From Pseudomonas marincola (GTDB taxonomy: Bacteria; Pseudomonadota; Gammaproteobacteria; Pseudomonadales; Pseudomonadaceae), in contig NZ_FPBC01000001.1 in NCBI RefSeq assembly GCF_900116605.1, forward strand, positions 496,001 to 560,000: 64,000 bases of DNA, in the 5' to 3' direction. Made by a program: the position numbers and the translations under genes. Below the pieces are notes generated by a model. That model did no database searches. It was not told the origin of the DNA and was given only the letters and a program-made list of their open reading frames with translations. This document shows positions 36,303 through 49,149 of this stretch, piece by piece (positions within the stretch are counted from its first letter, which is position 1; each line of letters starts with the position of its first letter).

Positions 36303-37745
36303 TTACATGAGAAAGAGCGTGGCCAGGCCCAAAAAGATAAAGAAACCGCCGCTGTCGGTCACCGCGGTGATCATCACACTGGCGCCCATGGCCGGATCGC
36401 GGCCCATGCGCACCAGCGTCATGGGAATCAAAACCCCCATCAGCGCGGCCAGCAACAGGTTGAGGGTCATTGCCGCCGTCATCACCAGCCCCAGCGACCA
36501 ACTGTCATACAGCACCCACGCCACAATGCCGATCACGCCACCCCAAATAACGCCGTTAATCAGCGAAACAGCGAGCTCTTTGCGGATCAGCCGCGAGGTA
36601 TTGCCGGTACTCAATTGGTCCAGCGCCATGGCGCGCACAATCATGGTAATGGTCTGGTTACCGGAGTTGCCGCCGATGCCCGCAACGATTGGCATCAAGG
36701 CCGCCAGCGCCACGAGTTTTTCGATTGAGCCTTCAAACAGGCCAATTACCCGCGACGCGAGGAAGGCCGTAATCAGGTTGATCGCAAGCCAGGCCCAACG
36801 GTTGCGCAGTGAGCGCCAGACCGAGGCGAAGATGTCTTCTTCTTCGCGCAGACCGGCCATGTTGAGCACTTCGGCTTCGCTTTCTTCACGGATCAGGTCA
36901 ACCATCTCGTCGATGGTCAGACGGCCGATCAGCTTGCCGTTCTTATCGACCACCGGGGTCGAAATCAAGTCGTAACGCTCGAACGCCTGAGCGGCTTCCA
37001 GCGCTTCCTCGTCGGGATGGAAACTCACCGGATCGGTGGCCATTACATCCACCACCAGACGCTCCGGATCATTCACCAGCAAACGCTTGATCGGCAGGAC
37101 GCCCTTGAGCACGCCGTCGTAATCGACCACGAAGAGTTTGTCGGTGTGCCCCGGCAGCTCTTTCAGGCGGCGCAGGTAACGCAAGACCACTTCGAGGGTG
37201 ACGTCCTCACGAATCGTCACCATCTCGAAGTCCATCAATGCACCGACCTGATCTTCCTCGTAGGACAACGCCGAGCGAACACGCTCGCGCTGTTGTGCAT
37301 CGAGGGTTTCCATCAGCTCATGAACGACATCGCGCGGCAGTTCAGCCGCAAGGTCAGCCAGTTCATCGGCGTCGAGGTCTTTGGCGGCCGCGAGAATTTC
37401 GTGGTCGTCCATGTCCGCGATCAGGGTTTCGCGGACCGAATCGGATACTTCAAGAAGAATGTCGCCGTCGCGCTCGGCCTTGACCAGCTGCCAGACGGCC
37501 AGACGGTCTTCAAGCGGCAGGGCTTCAAGGATGTAGGCGACGTCTGCGCTGTGCAGGTCTTCGAGCTTGCGTTGCAGCTCAGCGAGGTTCTGGCGGTGTA
37601 CCAGATTCTCGACCAGATCGCTGTGCTGGCCTTCCTGACGCTGCGTCAGGTCTTCAACTACTTTGTGCCGCTGCAATAGCTCGACCACCTGCGCCAGGCG
37701 ATCCTGCAGGCTTTCTTGCGGCTTTTTGGCTTCTACTTCAGTCAT
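36303..37745 (-). CDS. mgtE: Magnesium transporter MgtE
   Basis: Mg2+-gated channel of the inner membrane. The ATG at 37745 with GGAG six bases upstream gives 480 residues. The N domain (residues about 30-130) has the helical superhelix repeats (HDADVAYILEALPLEDRLAVW, DADELADLAAELP). Two CBS domains follow (about 135-270: MDFEMVTIREDVTLEVVLRYLR and DPVSFHPDEEALEAAQAFERYDLISTPVVD). The C-terminal membrane domain has five helices with the pore segment MPIVAGIGGNSGNQT. All parts are present. Confidence 0.95.
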   Translation of the reverse strand: MTEVEAKKPQESLQDRLAQVVELLQRHKVVEDLTQRQEGQHSDLVENLVHRQNLAELQRKLEDLHSADVAYILEALPLEDRLAVWQLVKAERDGDILLEVSDSVRETLIADMDDHEILAAAKDLDADELADLAAELPRDVVHELMETLDAQQRERVRSALSYEEDQVGALMDFEMVTIREDVTLEVVLRYLRRLKELPGHTDKLFVVDYDGVLKGVLPIKRLLVNDPERLVVDVMATDPVSFHPDEEALEAAQAFERYDLISTPVVDKNGKLIGRLTIDEMVDLIREESEAEVLNMAGLREEEDIFASVWRSLRNRWAWLAINLITAFLASRVIGLFEGSIEKLVALAALMPIVAGIGGNSGNQTITMIVRAMALDQLSTGNTSRLIRKELAVSLINGVIWGGVIGIVAWVLYDSWSLGLVMTAAMTLNLLLAALMGVLIPMTLVRMGRDPAMGASVMITAVTDSGGFFIFLGLATLFLM

Positions 37746-38062
37746 GGCGCGCTCCACCCCCAGTGACGGCGCACGCCAAGGAGGGTCAATCAGTCAATTC
37801 TTGATTGCACAATCGAGTTGCAGAGTAACTACTGGGTAAGTCCATGGTGCTGTCCACAAGCCCCGACGGGGCTGATACTGCGAATAATAACATCACCTAG
37901 CAGGATTGCGCGTTACAAAAACACGGCAAGAACAAGCGCTTGCATCGCAATCCTGAATTATTTCTGTAGATATTCTGTTACGACGCGGGCAACTCAGCAC
38001 AAGGCACGCCACCCGCCAAAATACCTGACTAAGCTTAGCCTCCTGTCACGGAGGACACCGAT
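37746..38062. other. mgtE upstream region with inverted repeats
   Basis: A 317-base divergent region. CAGGATTGCG (37901-37910) is inverted as CGCAATCCTG at 37946-37955. AGCCCC (37859-37864) pairs with GGGGCT (37868-37873). Both are oriented to lie in the mgtE leader if transcription starts beyond 37955. No coding sequence was supported. Confidence 0.5.
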
Positions 38063-38548
38063 ATGCTTTATCCAAGCATCGTCACCGCCATCCTGTTAGT
38101 GCTGGTCACAGGCACGCCGTGGGCGGCCCGCCTGTATCGCTGCGAAGATAATCAAGGCCAGATCAGCTTCACCGGGCACGGCTGCCCCGCTCAGCACCAA
38201 GGGCAATTGCTCGATGATCGCAGCCGTGTCGTCAACTCAATAGCGGCGCCGGCAGAAGTCCAGCCGAAAGCACTGCCCGAGCTGGAGTCGCCCCGCCAGA
38301 GCGCTGAGATTGTGGTGGTCGGTGAGCGCGACGACGGCTGCGGCAACCTTCTCAGCGCCCGCCAGCGGCGCAATGCGCGCATCAAGCAGCTCATCCCGGC
38401 TGGCATGTCATTACAGGACGTAGAGCGAGCCTTGGGCTCACCGGAGCGGATTAGCCGAGTCAACGGCCGCACTCGCTATTACTACAGCGACAGGCGCGGC
38501 AACAAACGTCAGGTCAGCTTTGACCAGAACGGCTGTAGCGAAAAATAA
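38063..38548 (+). CDS. DUF4124-type secreted protein with SmpA/BamE-like tail
   Basis: A 161-residue envelope protein of unknown role. An N-terminal signal peptide ends near TPWAARLYR. LYRCEDNQGQISFTGHGCP is the DUF4124 core with two Cys that may form a disulfide. The C-terminal part, GMSLQDVERALGSPERI then YYYSDRRGNKRQVSFDQNGC, looks like the BamE/SmpA fold seen in small lipoproteins, but there is no lipobox. A GGAGG Shine-Dalgarno sequence precedes the ATG. Confidence 0.8.
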   Translation: MLYPSIVTAILLVLVTGTPWAARLYRCEDNQGQISFTGHGCPAQHQGQLLDDRSRVVNSIAAPAEVQPKALPELESPRQSAEIVVVGERDDGCGNLLSARQRRNARIKQLIPAGMSLQDVERALGSPERISRVNGRTRYYYSDRRGNKRQVSFDQNGCSEK

Positions 38549-38570
38549 TCGGAATGAAAAACTGGGGACG

Positions 38571-38602
38571 AAAAAAAACCCGCATTTCTGCGGGTCTTTT
38601 CG
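38571..38602 (+). terminator. Terminator of the DUF4124 gene
   Basis: ACCCGCA (38578-38584) and TGCGGGT (38589-38595) form a stem around TTTC, with an A-run before and CTTTTC after. Confidence 0.8.
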
Positions 38603-38613
38603 GTGTTGCTATA

Positions 38614-38690
38614 TGGTGCACTCAGGAGGATTCGAACCTCCGACCGCTCGGTTCGTAGCCGAGTACTCTATCCAGCTGAGCTATGAGTGC
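38614..38690 (-). tRNA. tRNA-Arg (anticodon ACG), copy 1
   Basis: Cloverleaf on the minus strand: acceptor GCACTCA/TGAGTGC, D arm AGCTCAGCTGGATAGAGT, anticodon loop CTACGAA, T arm GGAGGTTCGAATCCTCC, CCA encoded. It is identical to the copy at 38762-38838. Confidence 0.97.
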
Positions 38691-38761
38691 AAATGGCGCT
38701 TGGTAGACCAGATCACCTCTGGTTGAATCAGAACGCCAGCCTTAGCAGGTCGCTCTAAATA

Positions 38762-38838
38762 TGGTGCACTCAGGAGGATTCGAACCTCCGACCGCTCGGT
38801 TCGTAGCCGAGTACTCTATCCAGCTGAGCTATGAGTGC
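38762..38838 (-). tRNA. tRNA-Arg (anticodon ACG), copy 2
   Basis: Same 77-base sequence as the copy at 38614-38690, with CCA encoded, separated by 71 bases. The copies are probably co-transcribed. Confidence 0.97.
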
Positions 38839-38946
38839 AACAATCGGTGCGCATTATAGGGATCGTAAAACTTTTTACAAGCAATTTTTTCAAGTAATTC
38901 AACAACTTACTGAAAAAATCCTGACCCACCCTATACAGCTTAATAA

Positions 38947-39037
38947 TGGCGGAGAAGGGGGGATTCGAACCCCCGACACCCTTTTGAGATGTACTCCCTT
39001 AGCAGGGGAGCGCCTTCGGCCACTCGGCCACCTCTCC
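38947..39037 (-). tRNA. tRNA-Ser (anticodon GCU)
   Basis: A 91-base class II tRNA on the minus strand: acceptor GGAGAGG/CTTCTCC, anticodon loop CTGCTAA, long variable arm as expected of serine tRNA, T arm GGGGGTTCGAATCCCCC, CCA encoded. Confidence 0.96.
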
Positions 39038-39098
39038 GCAACACGGGGCGCATGATACCCATGTTTTCCCCGTTTGCAAAGCCAAAATTTCAATTAAA

Positions 39099-39284
39099 TT
39101 AGTGGCTTGGTTCGTCGTCCTTTTCTTTCTGTATGCGCTGGTAGATCTCTTCGCGGTGCACAGCCACTTCTTTCGGGGCGTTAACCCCTATGCGCACCTG
39201 ATTTCCCTTAACGCCAAGCACAGTGACGGTGACTTCATCACCCACCATTAGGGTCTCTCCGACCCGACGAGTCAGAATCAACAT
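39099..39284 (-). CDS. csrA: Carbon storage/RNA-binding regulator RsmA (CsrA)
   Basis: Homodimeric RNA-binding protein that blocks translation at GGA motifs and is titrated by Rsm/Csr small RNAs. The ATG at 39284 gives exactly 61 residues beginning [10 protein letters not shown], as in Pseudomonas RsmA; a GTG three codons earlier is not family-like. Arg44 (VAVHREEI), Leu4 and Val42 of the RNA-binding face are present. The usual order rsmA after lysC is kept. Intergenic 39285-39472 has the lysC terminator and rsmA's own promoter. Confidence 0.97.
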   Translation of the reverse strand: MLILTRRVGETLMVGDEVTVTVLGVKGNQVRIGVNAPKEVAVHREEIYQRIQKEKDDEPSH

Positions 39285-39433
39285 TCCATTCACCTCACGG
39301 ATTAAATTCAGTACAAACAGTCTGCAAAATTAAAATGATGCCGAGCCAACCCAATTACAAGTCAACCCATCACCTAAGTATTGACCAGAGTAGCCGGAAA
39401 GATAGCGCCGTCCACCCCAAGCAAAAAAAGACA

Positions 39434-39461
39434 GAAGGCGCTCATTTTAATTAGCGCCTTC
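39434..39461 (-). terminator. lysC: Terminator of lysC
   Basis: GAAGGCGCT and AGCGCCTTC pair around ten bases. On the minus strand the stem is followed by TGTCTTTTTTTG, beginning 12 bases after the lysC stop. Confidence 0.8.
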
Positions 39462-39472
39462 CGGTTACAGCT

Positions 39473-40708
39473 TTACTCGCTCTTCGCGGCTGGAGCATCC
39501 AGCTCAAAGGCGGTGTGCAATGCACGCACGGCAAGTTCCAGATATTTTTCTTCAATCACCACCGAGACCTTAATCTCGGAAGTCGAAATCATCTGAATGT
39601 TGATGTTCTCCTTGGCCAGCGCCTCGAACATCTGACTTGCAACACCTGCATGTGAACGCATGCCCACACCCACAATCGATACTTTGGCGATTTTGGTATC
39701 ACCGGACACTTCGCGAGCGCCCAGTTCACGTGCGGTATTTTCCAGTACCTGCAGCGCATTCTGATAATCATTGCGGTGCACAGTGAAGGTGAAATCGGTG
39801 GTGTTATCGTGCGCAACGTTCTGCACGATCATGTCCACTTCAACATTGGCCGAGCTGATCGGGCCAAGAATCTTGAAGGCCACACCCGGAATATCCGGCA
39901 CACCACGGATTGTCAGCTTGGCTTCGTCGCGATTGAAAGCGATGCCGGAGATGATCGGCTGTTCCATGGATTCCTCTTCATCAATAGTAATGAGGGTACC
40001 TGGCCCCTCCTTAAAGCTGTGCAGAACGCGCAGCGGTACGTTGTACTTGCCGGCGAACTCCACCGAGCGAATTTGCAAAACCTTGGAGCCCAGGCTGGCC
40101 ATTTCGAGCATTTCCTCGAACGTGATCTTCTCCAGACGCTGAGCTTGCGGAACCACACGCGGGTCGGTGGTGTAGACGCCATCTACGTCAGTGTAGATCT
40201 GGCACTCATCAGCCTTCAGCGCAGCGGCCAGCGCAACGCCTGTGGTGTCGGAACCGCCACGGCCCAACGTGGTGATGTTGCCGTTCTCGTCGACACCCTG
40301 GAAACCTGCAACAACCACGACGCGACCGGCCTTGAGATCGGTGCGCAGCTTGTGGTCATCAATCTGCAAGATACGCGCTTTATTGTGCGCGCTATCAGTG
40401 AGAATCCGTACTTGATTACCGGTGTACGAAACCGCCGGCACATTACGCTTCATCAGCGCCATGGCAAGCAAGGCAATCGTCACCTGCTCACCGGTCGAAA
40501 CCAGCACGTCCAACTCACGCGGTACGGGCTGGTCACCAATCTGTTTGGCCAGATCAATCAGGCGATTGGTCTCACCGCTCATGGCGGAAACCACCACGAC
40601 GATGTCATCACCGCCCTCGCGAAACTTTTTGATTTTCTCCGCCACCTGCTCGATACGTTCGACAGTGCCGACGGATGTGCCGCCAAATTTTTGTACGATC
40701 AAAGCCAT
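39473..40708 (-). CDS. lysC: Aspartate kinase
   Basis: Phosphorylates aspartate, first step to lysine, threonine and methionine. It is a 411-residue monofunctional enzyme. KFGGTSVG (7-14) opens the amino-acid kinase domain; [16 protein letters not shown] binds ATP/aspartate, and two ACT domains follow ([13 protein letters not shown] and [18 protein letters not shown]), the lysine/threonine allosteric sites. It lies 100 bases from alaS, which is upstream on the same strand. Confidence 0.96.
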   Translation of the reverse strand: MALIVQKFGGTSVGTVERIEQVAEKIKKFREGGDDIVVVVSAMSGETNRLIDLAKQIGDQPVPRELDVLVSTGEQVTIALLAMALMKRNVPAVSYTGNQVRILTDSAHNKARILQIDDHKLRTDLKAGRVVVVAGFQGVDENGNITTLGRGGSDTTGVALAAALKADECQIYTDVDGVYTTDPRVVPQAQRLEKITFEEMLEMASLGSKVLQIRSVEFAGKYNVPLRVLHSFKEGPGTLITIDEEESMEQPIISGIAFNRDEAKLTIRGVPDIPGVAFKILGPISSANVEVDMIVQNVAHDNTTDFTFTVHRNDYQNALQVLENTARELGAREVSGDTKIAKVSIVGVGMRSHAGVASQMFEALAKENINIQMISTSEIKVSVVIEEKYLELAVRALHTAFELDAPAAKSE

Positions 40709-40808
40709 TTCAAAGCCGCCTAAGCCCGTGAAGGGCGCCCATTAATCATGCAACCAAAATGACTGCTTCTGGCCCACTGCGCGCGCAGTGGGCACACCTT
40801 GTGTTTCC

Positions 40809-43430
40809 TCAAGCCTTCTCGACGAAAGCCTGCGCCAGCAGCAGTGCCTGATCCAGCGCCGCCGCGTCAACACCGCCGCCTTGCGCCATATCAGGACGAC
40901 CACCGCCCTTGCCACCGACTGCCGCAGCAGCCTGTTTCATCAGATCGCCAGCCTTGAAGCGAGCGGTCAGATCTGCCGTTACACCGGCAACCAGAACAAC
41001 TTTGTCATCCAAAACGCCGCCCAGCAGGATAACCGCACTGCCCAGCTTGTTCTTCAGCTGGTCGACCAACGCCAGCAGCGCTTTGCCGTCGGCACCGTCG
41101 ATACGCGCACTGAGAACCTTAACGCCGTTAACTTCCTGCGCCGAAGCTGCAAGGTCATTACCGGCCGCACTCGCCGCTTTGGCCTTGAGCTGCTCAAGGT
41201 CTTTTTCCAACTGACGATTGCGCTCCAGCACAGCAGTCAGCTTGTCGAGCAGGTTGTCGCGGCTGCCTTTTACCAACTGTGCGGCTTCTTTGAGCTGCTC
41301 TTCGGCACCGTTCAGGTAAGCCAGCGCCTGAGCACCGGTTACCGCTTCGATACGGCGCACACCGGCGGCCACACCCGCTTCGCTGGTGATCTTAAACACG
41401 CCGATGTCACCGGTTCGTGAAACGTGAGTACCGCCACACAGCTCGACAGAGAAACCCTCGCCCATGGTCAGTACGCGAACCTGATCGCCGTATTTCTCAC
41501 CAAACAGCGCCATTGCGCCCTTGGCCTTGGCCGTTTCGATGTCGGTCTCGAGGGTTTCGACTTCGCTGTTCAGACGAATCTGCTGATTAACGCGATCTTC
41601 CAATGCGCGCAGTTGCTCTGGCTTGATCGCTTCAAAGTGACTGAAGTCGAAGCGCAGACGCTGACTATCAACCAACGAGCCCTTCTGCTGCACATGCTCG
41701 CCAATCACTTCACGCAATGCCGCGTGCAGCAAGTGAGTCGCCGAGTGATTCAGCGCGGTGGCTTTACGCACCTCGGCAGAGACTTCTGCGTTAACCGAGG
41801 TATCAACCGCCAGGCTGCCCTTGGTAACGATACCGTGGTGCAGGAAGGCACCGCCCGCCTTGGTGGTGTCGCGCACATCGAAGCGAACGCCTGGCCCTTC
41901 AAGGAAACCGCTGTCACCCACCTGACCACCGGATTCAGCGTAGAACGGCGTCTGATCGAGGACGACTACGCCCTCCTCGCCTTCTGCCAGGCTGGACACT
42001 GCTGCGCCATCCTTGAACAACGCGATGATCGTACCGCTGCCATTGGTGGCGCTGTAACCGAGGAAACGCGTGTCGCTGTCGACCTTGACGACGCTGTTGT
42101 AGTCCATGCCGAAGGCACTGGCGGAACGGGCACGCTCGCGCTGAGCCTGCATTTCACGCTCAAAGCCTTCTTCATCGATGGTCAGGTCGCGTTCACGGGC
42201 GATATCGCCCGTCAGGTCAACCGGGAAACCAAAGGTGTCATACAGTTTGAACACAACATCGCCTGGCACTACGGTGCCTTTGAGTTCGGCGAGGTCCTGT
42301 TCAAGAATCTTCAGGCCCTGTTCCAGGGTCTTGGCGAACTGCTCTTCTTCAGTTTTCAGTACGCGCTCGATGTGTGCCTGCTGTTGCTTGAGTTCGGTGA
42401 ACGCATCACCCATCTCGGCAACCAGCGCGGCCACGATCTGATAGAAGAAGCTACCCTTGGCACCCAGCTTGTTACCGTGACGGCAAGCGCGACGGATAAT
42501 ACGGCGCAGCACATAGCCGCGGCCTTCATTCGATGGCGTCACGCCGTCGGCGATCAGGAAGCCGCACGAACGAATGTGGTCAGCCACAACTTTCAGTGAA
42601 GCCTGGCCTTCGTTCTGGCAGCCGATAGCTGTTGCCGAGGCGTCGAGCAAGCGCTGGAACAGGTCAATTTCGTAGTTCGAGTTGACGTGCTGCAACACCG
42701 CACTGATGCGCTCAAGGCCCATGCCGGTATCAACGCTTGGCGCAGGCAGCGCGTGCATCACGCCATCAGCGGTGCGGTTGAACTGCATGAATACGTTGTT
42801 CCAGATCTCGATGTAACGGTCGCCGTCTTCTTCAGGCGAGCCAGGAGGACCGCCCCAGATGTGCTCGCCGTGATCGAAGAAGATTTCAGTGCACGGACCG
42901 CAAGGCCCGGTATCACCCATCGCCCAGAAGTTATCCGAGGCGTATGGCGCGCCTTTATTGTCGCCAATACGGATCATGCGCTCGGTTGGTACACCGACTT
43001 CTTTGGTCCAGATGTCATAGGCTTCGTCGTCGCTGGCGTAAACCGTTACCCAGAGTTTCTCTTTCGGCAGGTTCAACCACTGCTCGGACGTCAGGAACTC
43101 CCAGGCAAAGGTAATTGCGTCGCGCTTGAAGTAGTCGCCAAAGCTGAAGTTACCCAGCATTTCGAAGAAAGTATGATGACGCGCGGTGTAGCCAACGTTC
43201 TCCAGGTCATTGTGCTTGCCACCGGCGCGCACACACTTCTGGCTGGTAGTGGCGCGCGTGTAGGCGCGCTTTTCCAGGCCCAGGAAGCAGTCCTTGAACT
43301 GGTTCATACCGGCGTTGGTGAACAATAACGTTGGGTCGTTAGCCGGAATCAGGGAACTGGAGGCTACGCGGGTGTGCCCCTTCTCTTCGAAGAAGCGGAG
43401 GAAGGCTTCACGGATTTCTGCGCTTTTCAT
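40809..43430 (-). CDS. alaS: Alanyl-tRNA synthetase
   Basis: Attaches alanine to tRNA-Ala. It has 873 residues, the usual length. The N-terminal class II core shows in [24 protein letters not shown], the editing domain has [11 protein letters not shown] (the HxxxH zinc site) and CGGTHV, and the C-terminal C-Ala domain contains the coiled segment [12 protein letters not shown] with [12 protein letters not shown]. The stop lies 100 bases before lysC. The upstream 315 bases should carry its promoter. Confidence 0.97.
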   Translation of the reverse strand: MKSAEIREAFLRFFEEKGHTRVASSSLIPANDPTLLFTNAGMNQFKDCFLGLEKRAYTRATTSQKCVRAGGKHNDLENVGYTARHHTFFEMLGNFSFGDYFKRDAITFAWEFLTSEQWLNLPKEKLWVTVYASDDEAYDIWTKEVGVPTERMIRIGDNKGAPYASDNFWAMGDTGPCGPCTEIFFDHGEHIWGGPPGSPEEDGDRYIEIWNNVFMQFNRTADGVMHALPAPSVDTGMGLERISAVLQHVNSNYEIDLFQRLLDASATAIGCQNEGQASLKVVADHIRSCGFLIADGVTPSNEGRGYVLRRIIRRACRHGNKLGAKGSFFYQIVAALVAEMGDAFTELKQQQAHIERVLKTEEEQFAKTLEQGLKILEQDLAELKGTVVPGDVVFKLYDTFGFPVDLTGDIARERDLTIDEEGFEREMQAQRERARSASAFGMDYNSVVKVDSDTRFLGYSATNGSGTIIALFKDGAAVSSLAEGEEGVVVLDQTPFYAESGGQVGDSGFLEGPGVRFDVRDTTKAGGAFLHHGIVTKGSLAVDTSVNAEVSAEVRKATALNHSATHLLHAALREVIGEHVQQKGSLVDSQRLRFDFSHFEAIKPEQLRALEDRVNQQIRLNSEVETLETDIETAKAKGAMALFGEKYGDQVRVLTMGEGFSVELCGGTHVSRTGDIGVFKITSEAGVAAGVRRIEAVTGAQALAYLNGAEEQLKEAAQLVKGSRDNLLDKLTAVLERNRQLEKDLEQLKAKAASAAGNDLAASAQEVNGVKVLSARIDGADGKALLALVDQLKNKLGSAVILLGGVLDDKVVLVAGVTADLTARFKAGDLMKQAAAAVGGKGGGRPDMAQGGGVDAAALDQALLLAQAFVEKA

Positions 43431-43745
43431 AGGTCATCCACGGAAATAGGCGATTACGCTGGCTTCTTAAAACCCCGTATGACACTCAGCCAGGCTGACA
43501 AAAAATATGAATGACGTCTTAACAGGTCATTTCAGGCATTTATTGGCGCAAAAGGCGCATATCTGACGGGTAATATGTCCGGCAAAGGGCCGCATTATAT
43601 AGGCCCTGACAGTCGCGGCTAGTGTATTTGCGCGATAGTTCTTGACTATTACCCACGCACATCCATAAGACAACCGCGTGAGAAAGTAGCCGACTGGGCT
43701 TTTTTACCCTGCCAGCGCAGGGCAAAAAGCCTTAACTGAAGAATA
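43431..43745. other. Intergenic region between ltaE and alaS
   Basis: A 315-base gap with the ltaE end structure at 43697-43731 and presumably the alaS promoter. A 61-residue open frame at 43540-43725 is not supported. Confidence 0.5.
43697..43731 (-). terminator. Stem-loop terminator candidate downstream of ltaE
   Basis: GGCTTTTTTACCCTGC and GCAGGGCAAAAAGCC pair with a small bulge around CAGC. The A/T part of the stem suits termination in either direction, 15 bases beyond the ltaE stop. Confidence 0.55.
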
Positions 43746-44750
43746 TTAAGCCGACCGAAAGCTTGCAAACGCCTCGATTACCCGCGTAATTGCGTCGCAG
43801 CTAACATCAAGATGGGTGACCATGCGCAACCGCGCAGCAGCCGACAAAATAATCCCTTGCTCGGCGCAATGGGCCTTGAGCGCGGCGGCCTGACCACCGA
43901 CATCAACATAAACCATGTTGGTTTGCACCGGCTCAACGCTGTAGCCCAGCTCACTCAGCCCATCGGCCAGCGCTTGAGCATTGGCATGATCCTCGCTCAG
44001 ACGCGAAACCTGATGCTCCAGCGCGTACAACCCGGCAGCCGCCAAAACACCGGCCTGACGCATGCCGCCGCCGACCATCTTGCGCAACCGGCGCGCTTTT
44101 CCAATAAACGGCTCACTGCCACACAACACCGAGCCGACCGGCGCACCCAGCCCCTTGGACAAGCACACCGAGACTGAATCGAAATGCTCAGTAATCGCAC
44201 GCGGGGCCACGCCCAGTTTGACCGAGGCATTAAACAAACGCGCCCCGTCCAGGTGCAGCGCCAAACCATGCAAGCCACAGAACTCATGCGCCGAGGCCAG
44301 ATAAGCCAGCGGCAATACCTTGCCCTGCATGGTGTTTTCCAGCGCCAGCAACCGGCTGCGGGCGAAGTGGAAGTCATCCTGTTTTATAGCGGCGCAAACG
44401 CGGGCCAGATCAATACTGCCATCGGCTTCCATCTCCAGCGGTTGAGGCTGGATTGAACCGAGCACGGCGGCACCACCGCCTTCGTATTTGTAGGTGTGCG
44501 CCTGCTGGCCAACGATGTATTCGTCGCCACGCTCGCAATGCGCCATCAGCCCAAGCAGGTTACTCATGGTGCCGGTTGGCACGAACAATCCGGCAGCAAA
44601 ACCGAGCTGACCGGCCAGCGTGGCCTCAAGCAGGTTGACGGTCGGGTCTTCGCCATACACGTCATCGCCCAACGGCGCCGCCATCATTGCATCACGCATA
44701 CCGGCAGTCGGCTGGGTTACGGTATCGCTGCGCAAATCAATAACAGTCAT
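43746..44750 (-). CDS. ltaE: Low-specificity L-threonine aldolase
   Basis: PLP enzyme cleaving threonine or allo-threonine to glycine and acetaldehyde. It has 334 residues. DLRSDTVTQP and MAAPLGDDVYGEDPTV at the N terminus are the aldolase signature; CLSKGLGAPVGSVLCG contains the PLP-binding Lys near residue 200, and ENTMQGKVLPL and ALHLDGARLFNA are present. It follows astE after 70 bases with a hairpin between, so it may or may not be in the arginine operon. Confidence 0.93.
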   Translation of the reverse strand: MTVIDLRSDTVTQPTAGMRDAMMAAPLGDDVYGEDPTVNLLEATLAGQLGFAAGLFVPTGTMSNLLGLMAHCERGDEYIVGQQAHTYKYEGGGAAVLGSIQPQPLEMEADGSIDLARVCAAIKQDDFHFARSRLLALENTMQGKVLPLAYLASAHEFCGLHGLALHLDGARLFNASVKLGVAPRAITEHFDSVSVCLSKGLGAPVGSVLCGSEPFIGKARRLRKMVGGGMRQAGVLAAAGLYALEHQVSRLSEDHANAQALADGLSELGYSVEPVQTNMVYVDVGGQAAALKAHCAEQGIILSAAARLRMVTHLDVSCDAITRVIEAFASFRSA

Positions 44751-44779
44751 GGTTCGGGCCTTAAGTGGATATTACGGCG

Positions 44780-44807
44780 AGCCAGGCGGAACACTGCCCG
44801 CCTGGCT
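44780..44807. other. Perfect hairpin between astE and ltaE
   Basis: AGCCAGGCGG and CCGCCTGGCT pair over ten bases around an eight-base loop. There is no T-tract, so it may reduce read-through or protect the astE mRNA. Confidence 0.6.
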
Positions 44808-44820
44808 GAACAATGCGTGT

Positions 44821-45831
44821 TCAAGCAAGCTGGGCGTTATCGCTCGGCACAATCAATATGCCAGCGCGCTGGCCATTTTTGACTTTGGGATTAGGGAAGA
44901 TAATGCGAGCGCCCGCCTCCTCAATGGTCCAGCGAACGCCTCCGCGATCCTCAGCCAACAGATAACCGACGTCAAGCTCAGTAAAGTTCTCGATATCGGC
45001 CGGCAGGTGCAGCTGGAACTCATCGCTCTGCTTGATCACCTCACGCGCCACCGCAAACAGCTGCAGGCCATCAAGCCCCTGCTCATCTTCATCGGGCTCA
45101 GTGGCTTCGATGATGTGCTGCAAACGCGCCTCGAGCAGGTCGAGATTAACCATCTCGTTTTGCCCGAATGGCCGCGCCTTGCCCAATTCCAGCGTAAAGG
45201 CTTCTGCGCCCAACGCCGAGTAGGTGTAGGCACTGAAGGTGATCGAGCTTTTGCTTTGCAGCAGCGCCGCCTCCATACCCGCCGCATTCAGACGCGCCAG
45301 CTCCCGACGCGAATGCAGACGCCCTTCGGCCCACGGATAGAGCGCGAACTGCTCGATCTTGGAGGCGCGGATTGCGGTGTGCAGGTCGTAATGCAGATGC
45401 TGGCGCTCAGGCGAGCTGAAGAAACTAGCCGCCAGACGCTCGAGTTCGCCGGCACGTAACGCTTCATAGCCTTCGCTGTATTCATGACGGCCATTGAACA
45501 GACGGTTGATGTCTTGCTCGATATAACGCTCGCCATGGCGCATCGCCGCTGGATTACCCAGCAACAGCAAGATACGCACACGTGGTTGCAGCTGATTATT
45601 GGCAATCGAGCGAAGCAGACGATCAAGCAGTTCGATCGGTGCGGTTTCGTTGCCGTGAATTCCGGCAGACAACAGTAAGTCGAGGCCAGTATCGCGCGCC
45701 TCTGGCGGGGTGATTTCCAGCGCGCCTTCTGCCAGCCAACGTAAACGCGTGCCCTCGGGCGTCAGTTGAATTTTCGCCGCTGGCTCACGTCCAGCCAGGG
45801 TCAGTTCAAGCAGTTGTCCAAGTGCAAGCAT
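44821..45831 (-). CDS. astE: Succinylglutamate desuccinylase
   Basis: Last step of the arginine succinyltransferase pathway, releasing glutamate and succinate (AruE in Pseudomonas). It is a 336-residue Zn carboxypeptidase-like enzyme. [11 protein letters not shown] has the first zinc ligands, DLHTAIR the next His, and [12 protein letters not shown] carries the catalytic Glu. It is last of the cluster, separated from the 97-residue protein gene by 138 bases. Confidence 0.94.
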   Translation of the reverse strand: MLALGQLLELTLAGREPAAKIQLTPEGTRLRWLAEGALEITPPEARDTGLDLLLSAGIHGNETAPIELLDRLLRSIANNQLQPRVRILLLLGNPAAMRHGERYIEQDINRLFNGRHEYSEGYEALRAGELERLAASFFSSPERQHLHYDLHTAIRASKIEQFALYPWAEGRLHSRRELARLNAAGMEAALLQSKSSITFSAYTYSALGAEAFTLELGKARPFGQNEMVNLDLLEARLQHIIEATEPDEDEQGLDGLQLFAVAREVIKQSDEFQLHLPADIENFTELDVGYLLAEDRGGVRWTIEEAGARIIFPNPKVKNGQRAGILIVPSDNAQLA

Positions 45832-45969
45832 AACGACTCCATTATTGCCATCCAGGTGCCGCGATCGTGCACCCTTACATTGAAAACGCTATGACTGTGA
45901 CAGCGGCCTCTGACAGCTTAATACGGCGCAAAAGCACCGACGCATTAGCGCTGCAGAGGCCTCACGCAA

Positions 45970-46263
45970 TCAGTCGTGGTTGCAATCCGGGCCATGCACG
46001 TGACCGGCAACACCGTCTTCATCAACATCGGCCGGCTCGATTTCCAGCTCAAGACTGACCAGATTGGTCGCCAACGGGCGCAGTACCAGATTGGCGTACT
46101 CGGTATCGCCTTCCGCGACATCGACACCGATCATCAGCTGGTTGTTACCCACTTGCTGAATCCACACTTCCTTGCCCTGCCACATAACGGCAAAACGAGT
46201 GCAGGAAGTTTCCAGCTGGGTGCCGTCGGTGTCTTCGAGGATAAGTTGCAGGGCGTCAGACAT
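45970..46263 (-). CDS. Small conserved protein in the aru operon with His-rich tail
   Basis: A 97-residue acidic protein between astB and astE. I recall an equivalent gene at this place in P. aeruginosa, sometimes annotated without basis as topoisomerase II. No known domain is seen. Residues 1-80 look like a small beta-rich domain, and the C terminus HVHGPDCNHD has three His, one Cys and acidic residues, a possible metal site. The start is 16 bases after the astB stop, so it is co-transcribed. Function unknown. Confidence 0.7.
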   Translation of the reverse strand: MSDALQLILEDTDGTQLETSCTRFAVMWQGKEVWIQQVGNNQLMIGVDVAEGDTEYANLVLRPLATNLVSLELEIEPADVDEDGVAGHVHGPDCNHD

Positions 46264-46279
46264 TGTAGGAACTCTCTAT

Positions 46280-49095
<2,816 letters not shown>

Positions 49096-49149
49096 TTACC
49101 ACTCCCAGCAATTTGGCAACCGGCCAGGCCGGATGCAGAATTCAATCAA

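Noticed and set aside
43540..43725. 61-residue open frame between ltaE and alaS
   Set aside because: It crosses the ltaE end hairpin and looks like random open sequence.
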